Positions 11,328 to 21,812 of a DNA stretch of 64,000 bases are shown in pieces (the first letter of the stretch is position 1; every line of letters starts with the position of its first letter). The position numbers and the translations under genes were made by a program. This stretch comes from Amphibalanus amphitrite. Lineage: Eukaryota > Arthropoda > Thecostraca > Balanomorpha > Balanidae. The notes under the pieces are model-generated. The model made no database searches, was not told the DNA's origin, and was given only the letters and a program-made list of their open reading frames with translations. The stretch lies in contig NW_024881673.1 in assembly GCF_019059575.1 (NCBI RefSeq), forward strand, positions 186,001 to 250,000, in the 5' to 3' direction.

Positions 11328-12235
11328 CCCTCGCCCATGTAGGGGGGGTGTACCCCCCCTCCCCTGAGGTTTTTCTTAGCTACACGCCGAACCGTTTCTG
11401 ATAGCCTGCTCAAATTTTCAGTACCCTCTGGGGCATCCTTTGCGCAACTTTTGGTATTTTTTTTTGTCAATGTCATGTCAGGTCACGGATTTATGACGTC
11501 ATAAAGGGAACAACCTCCGGCCAGATTTACGCTAAATTGGAGATTGCTTCACATTGGTATAAATGCCGACTGACCTGACACACTGATGGATTGTTTTAGA
11601 ATCACAACTGGCTGATTTGACATTGGCACAATGTCCGTTGACATTTTGAAGGTTACTAAAGGTCAAGGTAAGGTCAGTGACCTCGGTTGACCTGTAATGC
11701 CTTATTGCACTTGTATGCCTTTTCGGGGTATTTTGATGCCCTGAATTCGAATTTGCTATCCATTTCAGGCATCGTCGGTTGTTTCTTGTAGTTAATTTTG
11801 GGTCAGGGTCAGGTCAGTGACGTCACACGCCTGACGTGACCCAATGCACAAATGACCTTGCAGACTTCCGATGCTCCCAACGCATCATTTTTAGAGTTAT
11901 GACATCGAAATACACACCAAACGATAGAGAATTGATCAAGGATCACGATAGTGAAGGTTTCAAGTCGATATCTCTTACCGTTTTGCCGCAATCGGCTCGG
12001 AAATATGAAAAAGTTAGATTTTTCAAAAATTTGACATTTGACCGGTCATAAGTAGGTCAAATGTTGATCTAGGACCAAAAAATATACCACTAATCGCTAG
12101 ATCTCGTTGAGAGCAATCCGTTGGTTTTTTCCGCTAAGCTCTACGACGCTCCGTTTTCAAACGCCAGGGGGGGGGTCGCACCAACCTTCCCCCCTGCATG
12201 GGCGAAGGTGGCAAAACACCGTTTACGGGCGAGGG
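11328..12235 (+). mobile_element. TTAA element I1 (908 bp)
   Basis: TTAA at 11324-11327 and 12236-12239. Left end CCCTCGCCCATGTAGGGG with a GTGTAC hairpin; right end bipartite (GCATGGGCGAAGG, spacer, TTTACGGGCGAGGG). The interior carries TGACGTCA and a perfect AGGTCAGTGACCT at 11671-11683. An open frame at 11836-12051 has a counterpart in I2 (54422-55364), but the nucleotide differences are not concentrated at third codon positions, so it is not treated as a gene. Confidence 0.88.
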
Positions 12236-12239
12236 TTAA

Positions 12240-12401
12240 ATGCTGACAGAGAGCCCTCTGTAGATTGGCAGGGCTCGCTGAAATCGGAAAGAGGGTCCTT
12301 CTTAGATAAAATAGGACTTCTTAGAACGATCAGTAGGCCATACTTATAATTTTATACCTAATTTTTTTATACATAATATTGAAGAGGACCTTTTTTAGAT
12401 C
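12240..12401. other. Unassigned AT-rich DNA
   Basis: Short AT-rich stretch after I1 with no recognised content; the following DNA is a GC-rich dispersed repeat. Confidence 0.4.
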
Positions 12402-12640
12402 ACCACACCATCCTGCCTGCGGCTCTGGGACTCGGTGGTACTGGACCGACTATCTGCCGTCCTTCCTGGCCGGCCGCAGCTGCGGCGGCGCGGTCACCGT
12501 TCCTGTGTGGTGGCGGCGGTTCGCAGCAGCGCTATCGGTGGAGCGGAAGGGCAGCTCACGATTCGTCACCGTCTTTGTCCGTGACCTGACCGGCTCGGCT
12601 CGCTGGTTGGATGTGTACTGCGGTCTGGTGCGCACGTTCA
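12402..12640 (+). repeat. Third copy of the GC-rich repeat seen at 43078 and 44757
   Basis: It begins CACCACACCATCCTGCCTGC and contains GGCTCTGGGACTC and GTCACCGTTCCTGTGTGGTG, shared with 43078-43199 and 44757-44885 in the same orientation. The repeat is therefore dispersed as well as tandemly duplicated. The open frame across it shows no known domain. Confidence 0.75.
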
Positions 12641-12659
12641 AATTCTTCAAAACACAGTG

Positions 12660-12812
12660 GCCGAGAGCTAGTGGTGTCAGTTTCAGAAAAAAATTGTCCA
12701 ATGTCCGTCCGGAGTCCAATAGGATGTCCGTCCAAAAATGTCCAAATCAGCCATTTGTCCAAAGATGTCCGAAACCTACGCAGTAGTTAAAAATCATCAC
12801 TGTTTTTTCCTT
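12660..12812 (+). repeat. TGTCC-rich fragment related to the interior of element R
   Basis: Contains several TGTCC motifs (ATGTCCGTCC, TTTGTCCAAAGATGTCCG) with matching order at 62510-62600 inside R. The DNA after J1 (13739-13787, GCCAATCAATG...GATTACTT) continues this match at 62691-62733, so J1 sits inside an R-like remnant. Confidence 0.6.
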
Positions 12813-12816
12813 TTAA

Positions 12817-13729
12817 CCCTCGCCCGCACATACCTACCATTTTACCATCTTAGAACGCACATGGTGGTTGCCACCCCCCCCCCCATTGCCATTTCGTTCC
12901 TGTTGGAGATAGAGCTTCGCCGTAGAGACCAAAAAGATTATTTGGGAAGAGACAAATCCAATGATATTCAGTTTTACCTTCGCAGGTCATTAAATGACCT
13001 TCCAGGTCAGGTCAAACTAAAAAATGTTGCTGTTTTGGGTCACCGTTGGATATAAAGTGCGCTGCTCAACATAGACCGATGGGCGATGACGATGCCGAAT
13101 TGTGGTGCCAAGCAAGCTAGAACCTCTTTGTCACACTATCCGACCAGGTTTTTGCTGCTGAGGTCATTTCAGGTCAAGTTAGGTCAAGGTCAATGATATG
13201 TGTTTGTATGTCTGTGTGTCTGTGTGCCTATACTGATGTGTGCAAAGATTGTTTATGTGTCCATATTACATGAGATCATGAAATGTGAAGCTTTTACCAA
13301 AAATACACTGCCAAAGAGACTCATTAAAATGAATTTCAGCTTGCCTAAAACGCAATTTTTTAGATGATTTAGGTTGACCTTGACCCTGACCTTGACACCT
13401 GTATATCGTGGAACAACATGTTCCATGATAGGTGGGAGGTAAGGCTGGCAAAAAAGGCCAAAATGAAGGTATCAAAAGCTTACAAGACCCATAGCCAACG
13501 AAAAGTATTTGGAATTTGTCATTTGGGTCATGACATGACCTGAAGAACAAGGTCATATCTCCGAAACCAAAAAAAAAACTTGAAATTTATAGTGGACATA
13601 CAAAAGGATAGAGGAGCAGCTATACGAAAAATCAAGCTTCTAGCTCCATAAATGTTGAGTGCAGAGCAGAAAAACTACCTGGGAGGGGGTGGGGTTGGCA
13701 ACCACCTTCCCCCCATGTGTGGGCGAGGG
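12817..13729 (+). mobile_element. TTAA element J1 (913 bp)
   Basis: Left TTAA at 12813-12816 followed by CCCTCGCCCGCACATACC and a second copy of the motif (GAACGCACATGG), the bipartite end. The right end is single: CATGTGTGGGCGAGGG. The right flank reads TGTA instead of TTAA, apparently mutated. The interior has AGGTCA/TGACCT motifs and a short GT-rich tract near 13200-13235. Confidence 0.8.
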
Positions 13730-13787
13730 TGTACTACTACAAGCTCAAAAGTATTCATTTGCCAATCAATGCCATACATGATTACTT

Positions 13788-14050
13788 CTCGCCCGCACAT
13801 GGGGGGGGAGGCTGCCCCCCTTCCCCCAGGTAGTCTTTCTGCTCTGCACTCTACATTTTTAGAGATAGAAGCCTGACTTTTCGTATAGCTGCTCCTCTAT
13901 CCTTTCTTGATGTCCACTGAACATTTCAAGTTTCTGTGGTTTTTTGTTTCGGAGATATGACCTGTTTTCAGGTCATATCATTACCCAAATGACCAATTCT
14001 CATTATCTAGTGCGTTGGCTATGGGCCTTGTGAGCTTTGGACATGTTACA
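13788..14050 (-). mobile_element. TTAA element J2, right half only
   Basis: Reverse complement of the right half of J1 (about 13475-13729), starting CTCGCCCGCACATGGGG. It faces J1 as an inverted pair about 55 bp apart. It stops at TGTTACAGGG, where repeat L1 begins. The other half of such a J element, also joined to an L copy, lies at 32412-32985. Confidence 0.72.
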
Positions 14051-14250
14051 GGGAGTACCTATGCGATTTCAGTTAGTTTGCAACGACCCTAGGGTGGTTG
14101 TAACCTCCCTGAACGATCAGTTTGTTTGCAACGACCCTAGGGACGTTACAAAATAACTGCTCGTTCCGGGACGTTGTAACGAAACTAGGGTCGTTGCAAC
14201 CTCCCTAGTTAGTATGCAACGAACCTAGGGTTGTTACAAAATAACTAGGG
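14045..14250 (+). repeat. Repeat L, copy 1: imperfect repeats of TTGCAACGACCCTAGG
   Basis: About 200 bp built from direct and inverted variants of GCAACGACCCTAGGG and GTAACGAAACTAGGG. It ends ACTAGGGAGTTTAAGAATTC, where the TTAA is intact. The inverted copy L2 (32215-32411) has element M inserted at this exact TTAA. It may be a small foldback element. Confidence 0.75.
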
Positions 14251-14372
14251 AGTTTAAGAATTCATCGAGTCTCGTTTTCACAGTCAACAATCTTGTCCAA
14301 TGAAAATCTTGTTCAATCTAGTTCAGTTTAAAAGAAAAGGAGAACAAAATTTGAACATTGAGCTCAGGAGTA
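14251..14372 (+). repeat. Sequence shared with 21813-21851 and 31026-31101
   Basis: An unclassified stretch whose reverse complement occurs in pieces at 31026-31101 and 21813-21851. It contains TTAA at about 14329-14332 and TTTAAGAATTC at its start, which are the empty sites for F2 and M. Confidence 0.75.
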
Positions 14373-14508
14373 TATGTGGTGCCCGGGACAAAGCACGTAA
14401 CTGTGATAATTTAGGCTGCATTATATCGCCAGCATATGCTTACATGAAGAAAATATAGTTACTGGGGTAAGTGTGATGGATATCCGTCGATATCCGTATG
14501 CGGGTTAT

Positions 14509-15126
14509 CCCTCACACTTTTAGGGGTGCGGGTCGGATAAAACCTCTCGTTTTTTTCGCGATTATCTCGCGCTAAAAGCGGCCGATCGTGACGACACTTT
14601 GAGTGTCCTCAAACTTATCTTCGTTACTGGTTAGGTACACATTCCCTATACAGTTCATGATCCTGAAACCCATGACCTTTGACCGTTGATCTAATTTCTG
14701 AGACCATCGCAGACCGAAATGATTTGCCGTTAATGTTAGCGCAAATAAAATTGCGTTTCCAGACTTCTATTGTGATTACATATACATAAACGTGCCAACA
14801 TGTGAACTGATGGTTGTCCCATCCATCATGATGGGTTTCAAGTTGACTTGTCAGTTGTCGGCCAGGTCAAGGTCATTGACGTTTGGTGACTTCGGGTGAC
14901 TTTCAAAATTTACGATTTTAGGGGAATTTTTTTAGCCTATTTCGAATCCAGCATTCGTTGAGACATTTGAGAAGTACGTATAGTTGTGGTGCCAATGCAA
15001 CTTGCTACGAAGCTGTCGCTGGTGGTTTAGGTACACCTGCTATAAACAGGTGGTGCGGGTGGGACGCCTACTACTTGACCCAAACCTACCCAACCCAGCC
15101 TATAGCTTCATCCTCGCTCTCCTCTA
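14509..15126 (+). mobile_element. Degenerate TTAA element family H, copy H2
   Basis: Starts after TTAT (14505-14508) with CCCTCACACTTTTAGGGG. The body follows H1: CGATTATCTCGCGCTAAAAGCGGCCGATCG, CCATGACCTTTGACC, TCAAGTTGACTTG, and the block ACTTGCTACGAAGCTGTCGC. Its right end was not found; it runs into G4 at about 15127. Confidence 0.65.
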
Positions 15127-15946
15127 GTATTTTTTTCGTGATAGCTCCGAACACGCCAGCAACAGAGAGCTGAAACTAGGCATATCTGACCTTTGATTCA
15201 AGCCGAATCTTGTGACACCAACCAGATTTTCAGGTCAGGTCAGGTTACTGACCTATGACGTCATAAGTGAGCGGTCCTCAGATGCCGCAACTTCGCAACG
15301 CCCTCAGTCCCAGAGGAGCTTTTACAGGGGATGAAACTTACAGTACGGGCATCTTCTAGAAGTCTCACAACTTGTACCTCTAGGATTTTTCCTTAAGATC
15401 ACATGAGGTCAGGTCGGTCACGTGACCTCACCACTATAAGTCAATTGAGGAAAATGAAAACTGCTATTCTGGCGCCGGGAACGATCTCAAACTATGTCAA
15501 GCACACGGATCGTGATTTCATGCACTCCTTGCAAGGTAAGACGCTTCAATTTTGCATTGTTGACGTTGCGTGACGTCAGTTATGACGTCACTTGGGTCAT
15601 ACGAGCTTTTCGTCAATAAGTCCCGATCAAACTGAACTAGCGAGTCGGTCAAGCCACCAATGGACTGAGAAAGACCTGCCAAATCGAATAATATGCAATA
15701 TGACCTCCTTTGATCAATTTCGCGACCTAGGGGTCTCTGACCTGACCTTGACCCGAGGTCAACACCTCAAGTTGACCTCACCCGAACAAAAAGTATACCA
15801 TTCGACGCGCCTGAACAAGGCGAGCACGTTGATGCTAAAATCGCGCTCTGCGACTGTTTTTTTTTTAAGAAGTTATCAAAAACTGAACCCGTATCTTGGG
15901 TCACTTGACCTGACCTCAGAGGTCACCGGTTGATCTGAGACCTTAA

Positions 15947-17128
15947 CCCGCGCCCCGCTGGGGGGGGGGGCAGAATCTGCCCCCCCTCCCGTTTTTCGCC
16001 AATAACTTCTAAACGCGTTACGCCAGCGACGTCAAACTTTCAGTACCTTATCATACATCAATTTGACACGTTCCCTGAAAATTTGAGCGAAATCCGTCGG
16101 AAATTTTTTGAGAAATTGACGTTTTAGTGACGTCATGTTCGCCATTTTCGCCTCAAAAACGGCAAAATTTCAAACGCCGCTAACATCTTCATTTTTAAAG
16201 GAATCAAGACGTAACAAAAAAGATTATACGTGATTCTACTTTGTCTATCAAATGGCTATCTCGATTTTTTGAAAATTTTGGATTTTGGCCAAAATTTTTC
16301 CAAAAAACTGACTTTTTTGGGAAAATATTTATAAAATCCAAAATTTTGAGTTTATCGAAAAAACCGGAATATATGTCAAAGAAGTGGTCTATGTGCACCC
16401 ACATACCAATTTTTAGAAGAATCGGTTAAAAAAATGTGGGAGTTATTCAAAATTTTATGACGTCACGACACACAAATTTTTTGAAAAATGACTTTTTTGG
16501 AAGTTCTAGACCTTGTACTGAAACAAAAATAGCACCATTCGATTTGCCGTGAAAAACTGCATCGGATAGACACCTTTTTAGGCATTAACAACCAGCTTCA
16601 AAATTTGACCTCACTTGACCTGACCTTGACCTGACCTCGACCTGAAATTCATCCAGAGGTGGTCCATATCACTTATTGAGTGTGCCTATTGAATTCCATG
16701 AGTAAAATGACCCATAAAACATGTGTCGCATATGCCCTTTTCTATATTTTGTTTTTGGTGACCTGACCTGATCTGACCTGACCTTGACCTTGACCTTTGA
16801 ATGACATTGTATGCAACGAATATTGTCTTGGTAGTCTAAGAACACGTTTTGGGCAATCAGTCTCAGTCCATTCTTCGGCAACTACGGTGCAAGGCCGATA
16901 CTGTAGAAACTTGCATTTTGTACCCTTGACCTGACCTTGACCTGACCTCTGACCTACTTAAGCAAAAAAATTTGGGCTCTTAAGGTCCGCCTTGTTGAGA
17001 GCTTTCGATTGCCGTTTTCCCCGTCTTTCTACGACCATCGGTTCGGAAGTTAGACAGGGGGGGCAGAATCTGCCCTCCCCCCCCCCCCAGCAGGGCGCGT
17101 ATGGCTGAATAGCCCAGCGGGGCGCGGG
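15947..17128 (+). mobile_element. TTAA element C4 (1182 bp)
   Basis: TTAA at 15943-15946 and 17129-17132. Near-identical to C3, with the same ends, hairpins (GGCAGAATCTGCC) and TGACC arrays; differences are scattered substitutions and tract lengths. It abuts F1 with a single TTAA between them. Confidence 0.92.
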
Positions 17129-17132
17129 TTAA

Positions 17133-18310
17133 CCCGCGCCCCAGTGGCGGTCTCGGCCAACTTCGCCCTAGTGAGGGGGGGCATATGTTACCACCCACCT
17201 CTAACTCAAAAACTAAGAGGGCTAGAAAGACGCGGTAAAAAGCAGTCGATAGCTCTCAATACGTACGTTTGAAAGTATTTCGGTCATTTTTCACCTTAGA
17301 GCAATATTGGGGTCACCAGAGGTCATCAAAGGTCAAAATTTGCCAATTGGCATAATATTTTTCAGAAAACATGCCGCTATCTCAGGAACTATGGTAGCTA
17401 GAAAAACGCATGGAAAAGCAATCGATAGCTTTTGAACTCTTCTTTTGAAAAGAACATTATCAATATTGTCCTCAGGTCAACGGTTTAGCCTCCAGAGGGC
17501 AAAAACTCAGAAAATAGCTGTTTTTACGAAAAGTGTTTTTCGACAATAACTTTCGACTACAAAAAGCCACGACATTTCTATTGCCAGAATCGTGTTCCCC
17601 TCACCGAGACGCGTCGAATGAACTATAATTTGACCTTGAAAGGTCAACTTAAAAATTTGACCTCAGGTCAAGGTCATGACCTGACCGGAAAAGGTCATGT
17701 TGCATATCAGTCGATGCGTCTCAACAAGACAAACACAATGAGACCATCCCCAGCGTTCTATCTCTTTCCAATCGCGAGTTATTGGCAAAAAACTGTTTGT
17801 AGCCTCAAATGACCTCGGATGACCTTTCTAGAGGCTATCAGCAAAAATGACACCTTGGTCATCACGAGTGGACTAAATCATTGTGATTCTGAAATATTTG
17901 GACTGTTCCTGTGCGTACACACGGATCTAGAGGCATTTTCATTTTTCTCCATTGACTTGTAATGGAAAGGTCATGCCACTGACCTGACCTTAGGTCACGG
18001 ATATAAAAAATCCGAGATATACAAATTGTAGGCTCCCATAACAGCATGCAATCCACCAAGTTTAATACCTTTCTGACAAACACTGCAGGCTGGACATGAT
18101 TGCAAACTTTTTTTAAGGCTTGGTCAGTTAACTTGACCTGGTGACCTAACCTGACATGACCTGGGGTCAAAAATTTCACACATTGTCCAAAATTGATGTA
18201 CCAAAAGCTACCCCAAGCGGCGCGGCGCTACGCGCCGCGGTTTTTTATTCACACGCGAAAAACGCGACAGGGTGGTAACATATGCCCCCCCCCCCCCACT
18301 GGGGCGAAGG
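17133..18310 (+). mobile_element. TTAA element F1 (1178 bp)
   Basis: TTAA at 17129-17132 and 18311-18314. The left end is bipartite: CCCGCGCCCCAGTGGCGG, spacer, CTTCGCCCTAGTG, then G-tract and CATATGTTACCACCC. The right end is GGGTGGTAACATATG, C-tract, CACTGGGGCGAAGG. The interior has AGGTCA/TGACCT motifs and a GC palindrome (18217-18240). The TTAA at about 18127-18130 is intact; in F2 it holds element B. Confidence 0.92.
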
Positions 18311-18470
18311 TTAACATCGAGTACTAGTTGCTGTGTCTCCTAACGGCACACACGCTCGTTTTTTCCCCAACGCACTATCTCCATCAGGGGCGAAAAACGA
18401 CGAGTGGGTCGTACCTACCCTCCCCCCGGCCGGCGCGTATGTAGAAAACCAACAGGTCCGGCGGGGTTAA

Positions 18471-19496
18471 CACGCGCACTGCAGGGGGGGGGGATGTTTT
18501 CAACCCCCCCTTGTGGTTTTTCGCAAATTGCGAGAAAACGGCGGCGCGTAGCGCCGCTACATTTTGCATACCTGTTCTCACAACTTTTGCACACCTTGAG
18601 TAAAAATTTTGACCCCAGGTGACCTATGGTCAGGTCACCAGGTCAGGTCAAGTGACCCTACCTCGAAACGTAAATTTCGAAGTTTGCAATCCCACCAAGC
18701 CCACAGTTGTTGAGATATGATCTTGAAACCCACAGAAAATAGTAAAGTCATCACGAGCTACAACTTGTATATCTCGGAATTTTTATATCGATGACCTAAG
18801 GTCAGGTCATTTTTGCGACCGGCCCATTATAAGTCAATGGGAGAAATTTCAACTTACTCTGAATGCCATCCTATGACTTCAATACGCTCAGGATCATAGT
18901 ATTACAGGTCCCTGTTGGTGATTTCACCGAAACATATCACTTATGACCTTTGGAAGGTGATCTCCAGGTCATCTTAGGTCACCTGAGGTCACCAGCGGTT
19001 TTTCTTCAATAACTTGAGATTGAGTAGAGATAGAGACTCCGTTCGACGTTTATCGTGTTTTTCTCGTCAATGCGGATCGAATGATATGCAACATGACCTA
19101 TTTCGGTCAGGTCATGACCTTGACCTGAGGTCAAATTTTCAACTTGACCTTTCGAGGTCATATTATATATCATTCGATGCGCCTTGACGAGCTAAGAACG
19201 ATGGCGTTCGAATCGATCCTCTGTCTTGTGTGCAAGACAAGTTATTCAAGAAAAACTACCGCGAAATTCCTGTTGTGAAAATCGTAACATTTTGTCTTCG
19301 GTGACCTCTGGTGACCTCGTTTTTTACCTGACCCAAAAATGATCTTAGTATTTCTTGTCGATCTCATCTTAACCTATCCAACGCCGTTTACCGCTTGTCG
19401 CTACGTTGCGCCGTTTTCGAGATCTCAGGGGGGGTTGTTTTCAACCCCCCCCCCCCTGCAGTTCGTGTTCGGCTCAGACCCGCTGCAGTGCGCGTG
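18471..19496 (+). mobile_element. TTAA element E1 (1026 bp)
   Basis: TTAA at 18467-18470 and 19497-19500. Left end CACGCGCACTGCAGGGG with a GTTTTCAAC hairpin; right end bipartite with two CTGCAG copies ending GTGCGCGTG. It carries the GC palindrome GGCGGCGCGTAGCGCCGC, AGGTCA clusters and AGGTCATGACCT near 19117. Only the right end of a second copy is seen (2579-2774). Confidence 0.92.
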
Positions 19497-19500
19497 TTAA

Positions 19501-20356
19501 CACGCGCAGTGGAAGGGGGGGGGGCGGATTTCGCCCACCCCTCCTGTTTTTCGCCAATAACTCGCGCCGCAAGCATAATATCAATGTGAAATTTCGGCTA
19601 CCTGTCCAGAATTGAATTGCGGATCTTCTCGTGCAAAAAGTAAGAAAATCGGTTCACAACTTTTCTAGTAATAGCGGTGTAAAGTCAAACATCCTGCCGC
19701 CGCGGCGGCACGGCGGCGCGGCGGCCGGCGCTAGCCGTTACGCGCCGCCTGAATTGTAGACTGTGCCGGGGCGGGACGGTTCCGTCTTTACATCGCGCTC
19801 CTTACCGCTGATTACATTAGATTCGCGTCAAATTCGGTGAGAAGACTGAGAAATGTACGGGCAATCATATGGTCAAAGAATTTTGAAAATCGGCCGGTAA
19901 CAACTTGAGTTATGAGTGTGTAAACACAAAATTGTGATTGCCGCGTTTCCCGCGTCGGCCGATGCCGCTTCAGCCGCCGACATCTTATCCTTAGCAGGCT
20001 TCTAACTGCCATATTTATTGTTGGATTATCTAGAAATTCACCATACATACTCACAAATGTTTGCTCTTTCGTATAGTGAAAGATTTAAAAAAATCGGCCG
20101 GTAACTTTTTGAGTTATCGGCGTGTAAACGCAAAAAAGTTGCTAATATGGCAGATTTGACCACATTTGACCTCATTTGACCTTGAAGATATTGACCTAGG
20201 GTCATGAAATTCACACACAACAGAGTTCCCCATGGCCCCCACCTACCCTCCAAATTTCGTCTTTCTAGCTCCAGTGGGAGCTGAGATCTTAGGGGGGGGC
20301 GACATCCGCCCCCCCTTCCACTGGGCGTAGTACTCGCAACCCTTCCACTGCGCGTG
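19501..20356 (+). mobile_element. TTAA element O (856 bp)
   Basis: TTAA at 19497-19500 and 20357-20360. Left end CACGCGCAGTGGAAGGG with a GGCGGATTTCGCC hairpin; right end has the hairpin and two copies of CTTCCACTG separated by about 20 bp. It includes a GC-rich block at 19693-19750. TGACCT motifs are few (about 20157-20205). Confidence 0.88.
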
Positions 20357-20360
20357 TTAA

Positions 20361-20864
20361 AGGGACTATCCCACCTTCTAAAATGTTGTTAAAACCAGTT
20401 AAATTATGCCCGACTTTATAGATTGGATGACCAGGAACACGGTTCTGGCATTTATTTTTCATTAAACATCTTAGGCTTCCCATATTCCAAACACAAACTT
20501 TCAAATATGTGACGTCACAGCCCAAAATTACCTCCTTCCCCAGGCCACATTACTGTCATAAAGCTGATTCTTTTTACTCTGTAGGCACCACAACAAAGTT
20601 CAGACCAAGTTTTAAGCGATTTTTCAACGAACAATCCCATTTAAATCAGAATGACTAAACGAGGTGACGTCACACTAACGGTCGCTCCATGTTGAAGATA
20701 GGGCCTTGTACAAGGCCCATTTTCAAATGAAGGGAACGAATTTCTTCAACACCAAGAGGCCGGGGGGGGGGGGGGTTGCAACCTAGATAGATAGTGGTTT
20801 CTGGACCTCGCCGCAAACTTGGCTATCTCAACTCAAACCCCATGTTAAAGGTGGGATAGTCCCT
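20361..20864. mobile_element. TTAA element P (504 bp), different TIR class
   Basis: Perfect 17-bp inverted repeats AGGGACTATCCCACCTT at both ends, flanked by TTAA (20357-20360, 20865-20868). The simple TIRs differ from the GC-rich bipartite ends of its neighbours and resemble those of element Z (52291-52972). TTAA with such ends fits piggyBac or Kolobok superfamilies; which one is unresolved. There is no coding sequence; a G-tract lies at 20762-20775. Confidence 0.9.
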
Positions 20865-20868
20865 TTAA

Positions 20869-21411
20869 CTCTCGCCCTTATTTGTGTTTTGCTAGCCGCA
20901 AACGCACAGGGCGGGGCTAGGTTATTGGTTGACCTTCCAGGCCAGGTCAGTGACTCAAAAGTCGGGAAAATCGGGACTTGTTAAAACTTTGGAGAGTTAG
21001 GTTGTTTGCTGTTGCGAGGTTTTTCGGGGCGCTGATCACGAATTTCATGTTAGCTTTGATCATCGATGATGTCTTGATGTTTTTAGGCCAGGTCGGGTCA
21101 GGTCAGGTCAGGTCAACCAGTAGGCGTCTTGCTAGCTGTCCATAGTAGGTGTCAACCACCACTGACAGCTTCGTGACGTGGTACGAAGGCGGCAAAATTA
21201 CATCGAAAATGTTCAAATGTGTGCTAAATTTGAAATCAGCTCCAAAAACTAGCCTAAAAATAAATGAGCGCAGAAGAAGTGAACTAAGGTCATCAAAGGT
21301 CAATGACCTTGACGTGACCTTCACGTGATCTTGACACCCACCATAATGCATGGGACCACCATCATTCCACATGTTTGAACGTTTACAATCACAAAAAGAC
21401 TGGAAACGAGC
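20869..21411 (-). mobile_element. TTAA element family H, truncated copy H3
   Basis: Reverse complement of the right half of H1: end CTCTCGCCC, GCTGATCACGAATTTCATG, GGTCGGGTCAGGTCAGGTCA, GTGACGTGGTACGAAGGCGG. A perfect AGGTCAATGACCT occurs at 21297-21309. It stops at element N2. Confidence 0.75.
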
Positions 21412-21692
21412 GGAAAATAGCCGTTTTCACGATGGGCTATCCAGCGAATGCACCTGATTTGACCAAATCTGCACACAATTTCTTTTGCAGCAAATATCTT
21501 CATTTTATGAATTTATTTCAGTGTTTTAATCGATGATGCTCTCTGATAATATGACAAAGCAGGCATATAAGCAATTAGTGCAACCCTAGCTGATAGCTGC
21601 TAAGAGACACACTGAACCTGATTTGACCAAATCTGCACCTGATCTGTACCAGATGTACACCAAATGTGTACCAGATGGCCGTCGTGAAAACG
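21411..21692 (-). mobile_element. Short element N2 (about 280 bp)
   Basis: Inverted ends TAGCCGTTTTCACGA and TCGTGAAAACGGCTA. Subterminal repeats of TTTGACCAAATCTGCACCTGA and GTACCAGATG. It is the reverse-orientation relative of N1 (50518-50806), sharing GATGCTCTCTGATAATATGAC-like and TAGCTGCTAAGAGA blocks. A MITE with TA-rich target is likely; the superfamily is not determined. Confidence 0.75.
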
Positions 21693-21812
21693 GCTAATAG
21701 CCGTTTTTACGAAGGGCTTCCTGGCGAATGCCCATCTAATTTGAACAAATCTGCACTAAATGTGCACCTAATCTGCACAAAATGTGTACTTAGATGGCCG
21801 TCGTAAAAATAC
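21693..21812. mobile_element. Internally deleted element N3 (about 120 bp)
   Basis: Has both N-type ends (AGCCGTTTTTACGAAGGG and GGCCGTCGTAAAAATA) but only about 90 bp between them, with the same TCTGCAC and GTGCACCTAATC motifs. It directly follows N2 and enters the shared host at ATACTCCTGAGC. A deletion derivative of N. Confidence 0.7.

Larger units (their letters stand above)
15127..18466 (-). mobile_element. TTAA element family G, copy G4, interrupted by C4 and F1
   Basis: The first part (15127-15942) parallels G3: TTTTTTTCGTGATAGCTCCG, TGACGTCATAAGTGA, TGACGTCAGTTATGACGTCA, the box GAATAATATGCAATATGACC. The second part (18315-18466) is the terminal segment ending GTCCGGCGGGG at TTAA 18467-18470. 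C4 and F1 lie between at one TTAA, which is uninterrupted in G1 and G2 (GACCTAGGACCTTAAAATC in reverse complement). The outer left terminus is missing. Confidence 0.78.

Noticed and set aside
11836..12051. Peptide conserved between I1 and I2 as a possible small gene
   Set aside because: Differences between copies are not enriched at third positions, and the whole element is conserved equally, so noncoding homology explains it.
12379..12786. 135-residue frame as a host gene
   Set aside because: It overlaps a dispersed GC-rich repeat and TGTCC repeat; no domain, and a competing frame exists on the other strand.
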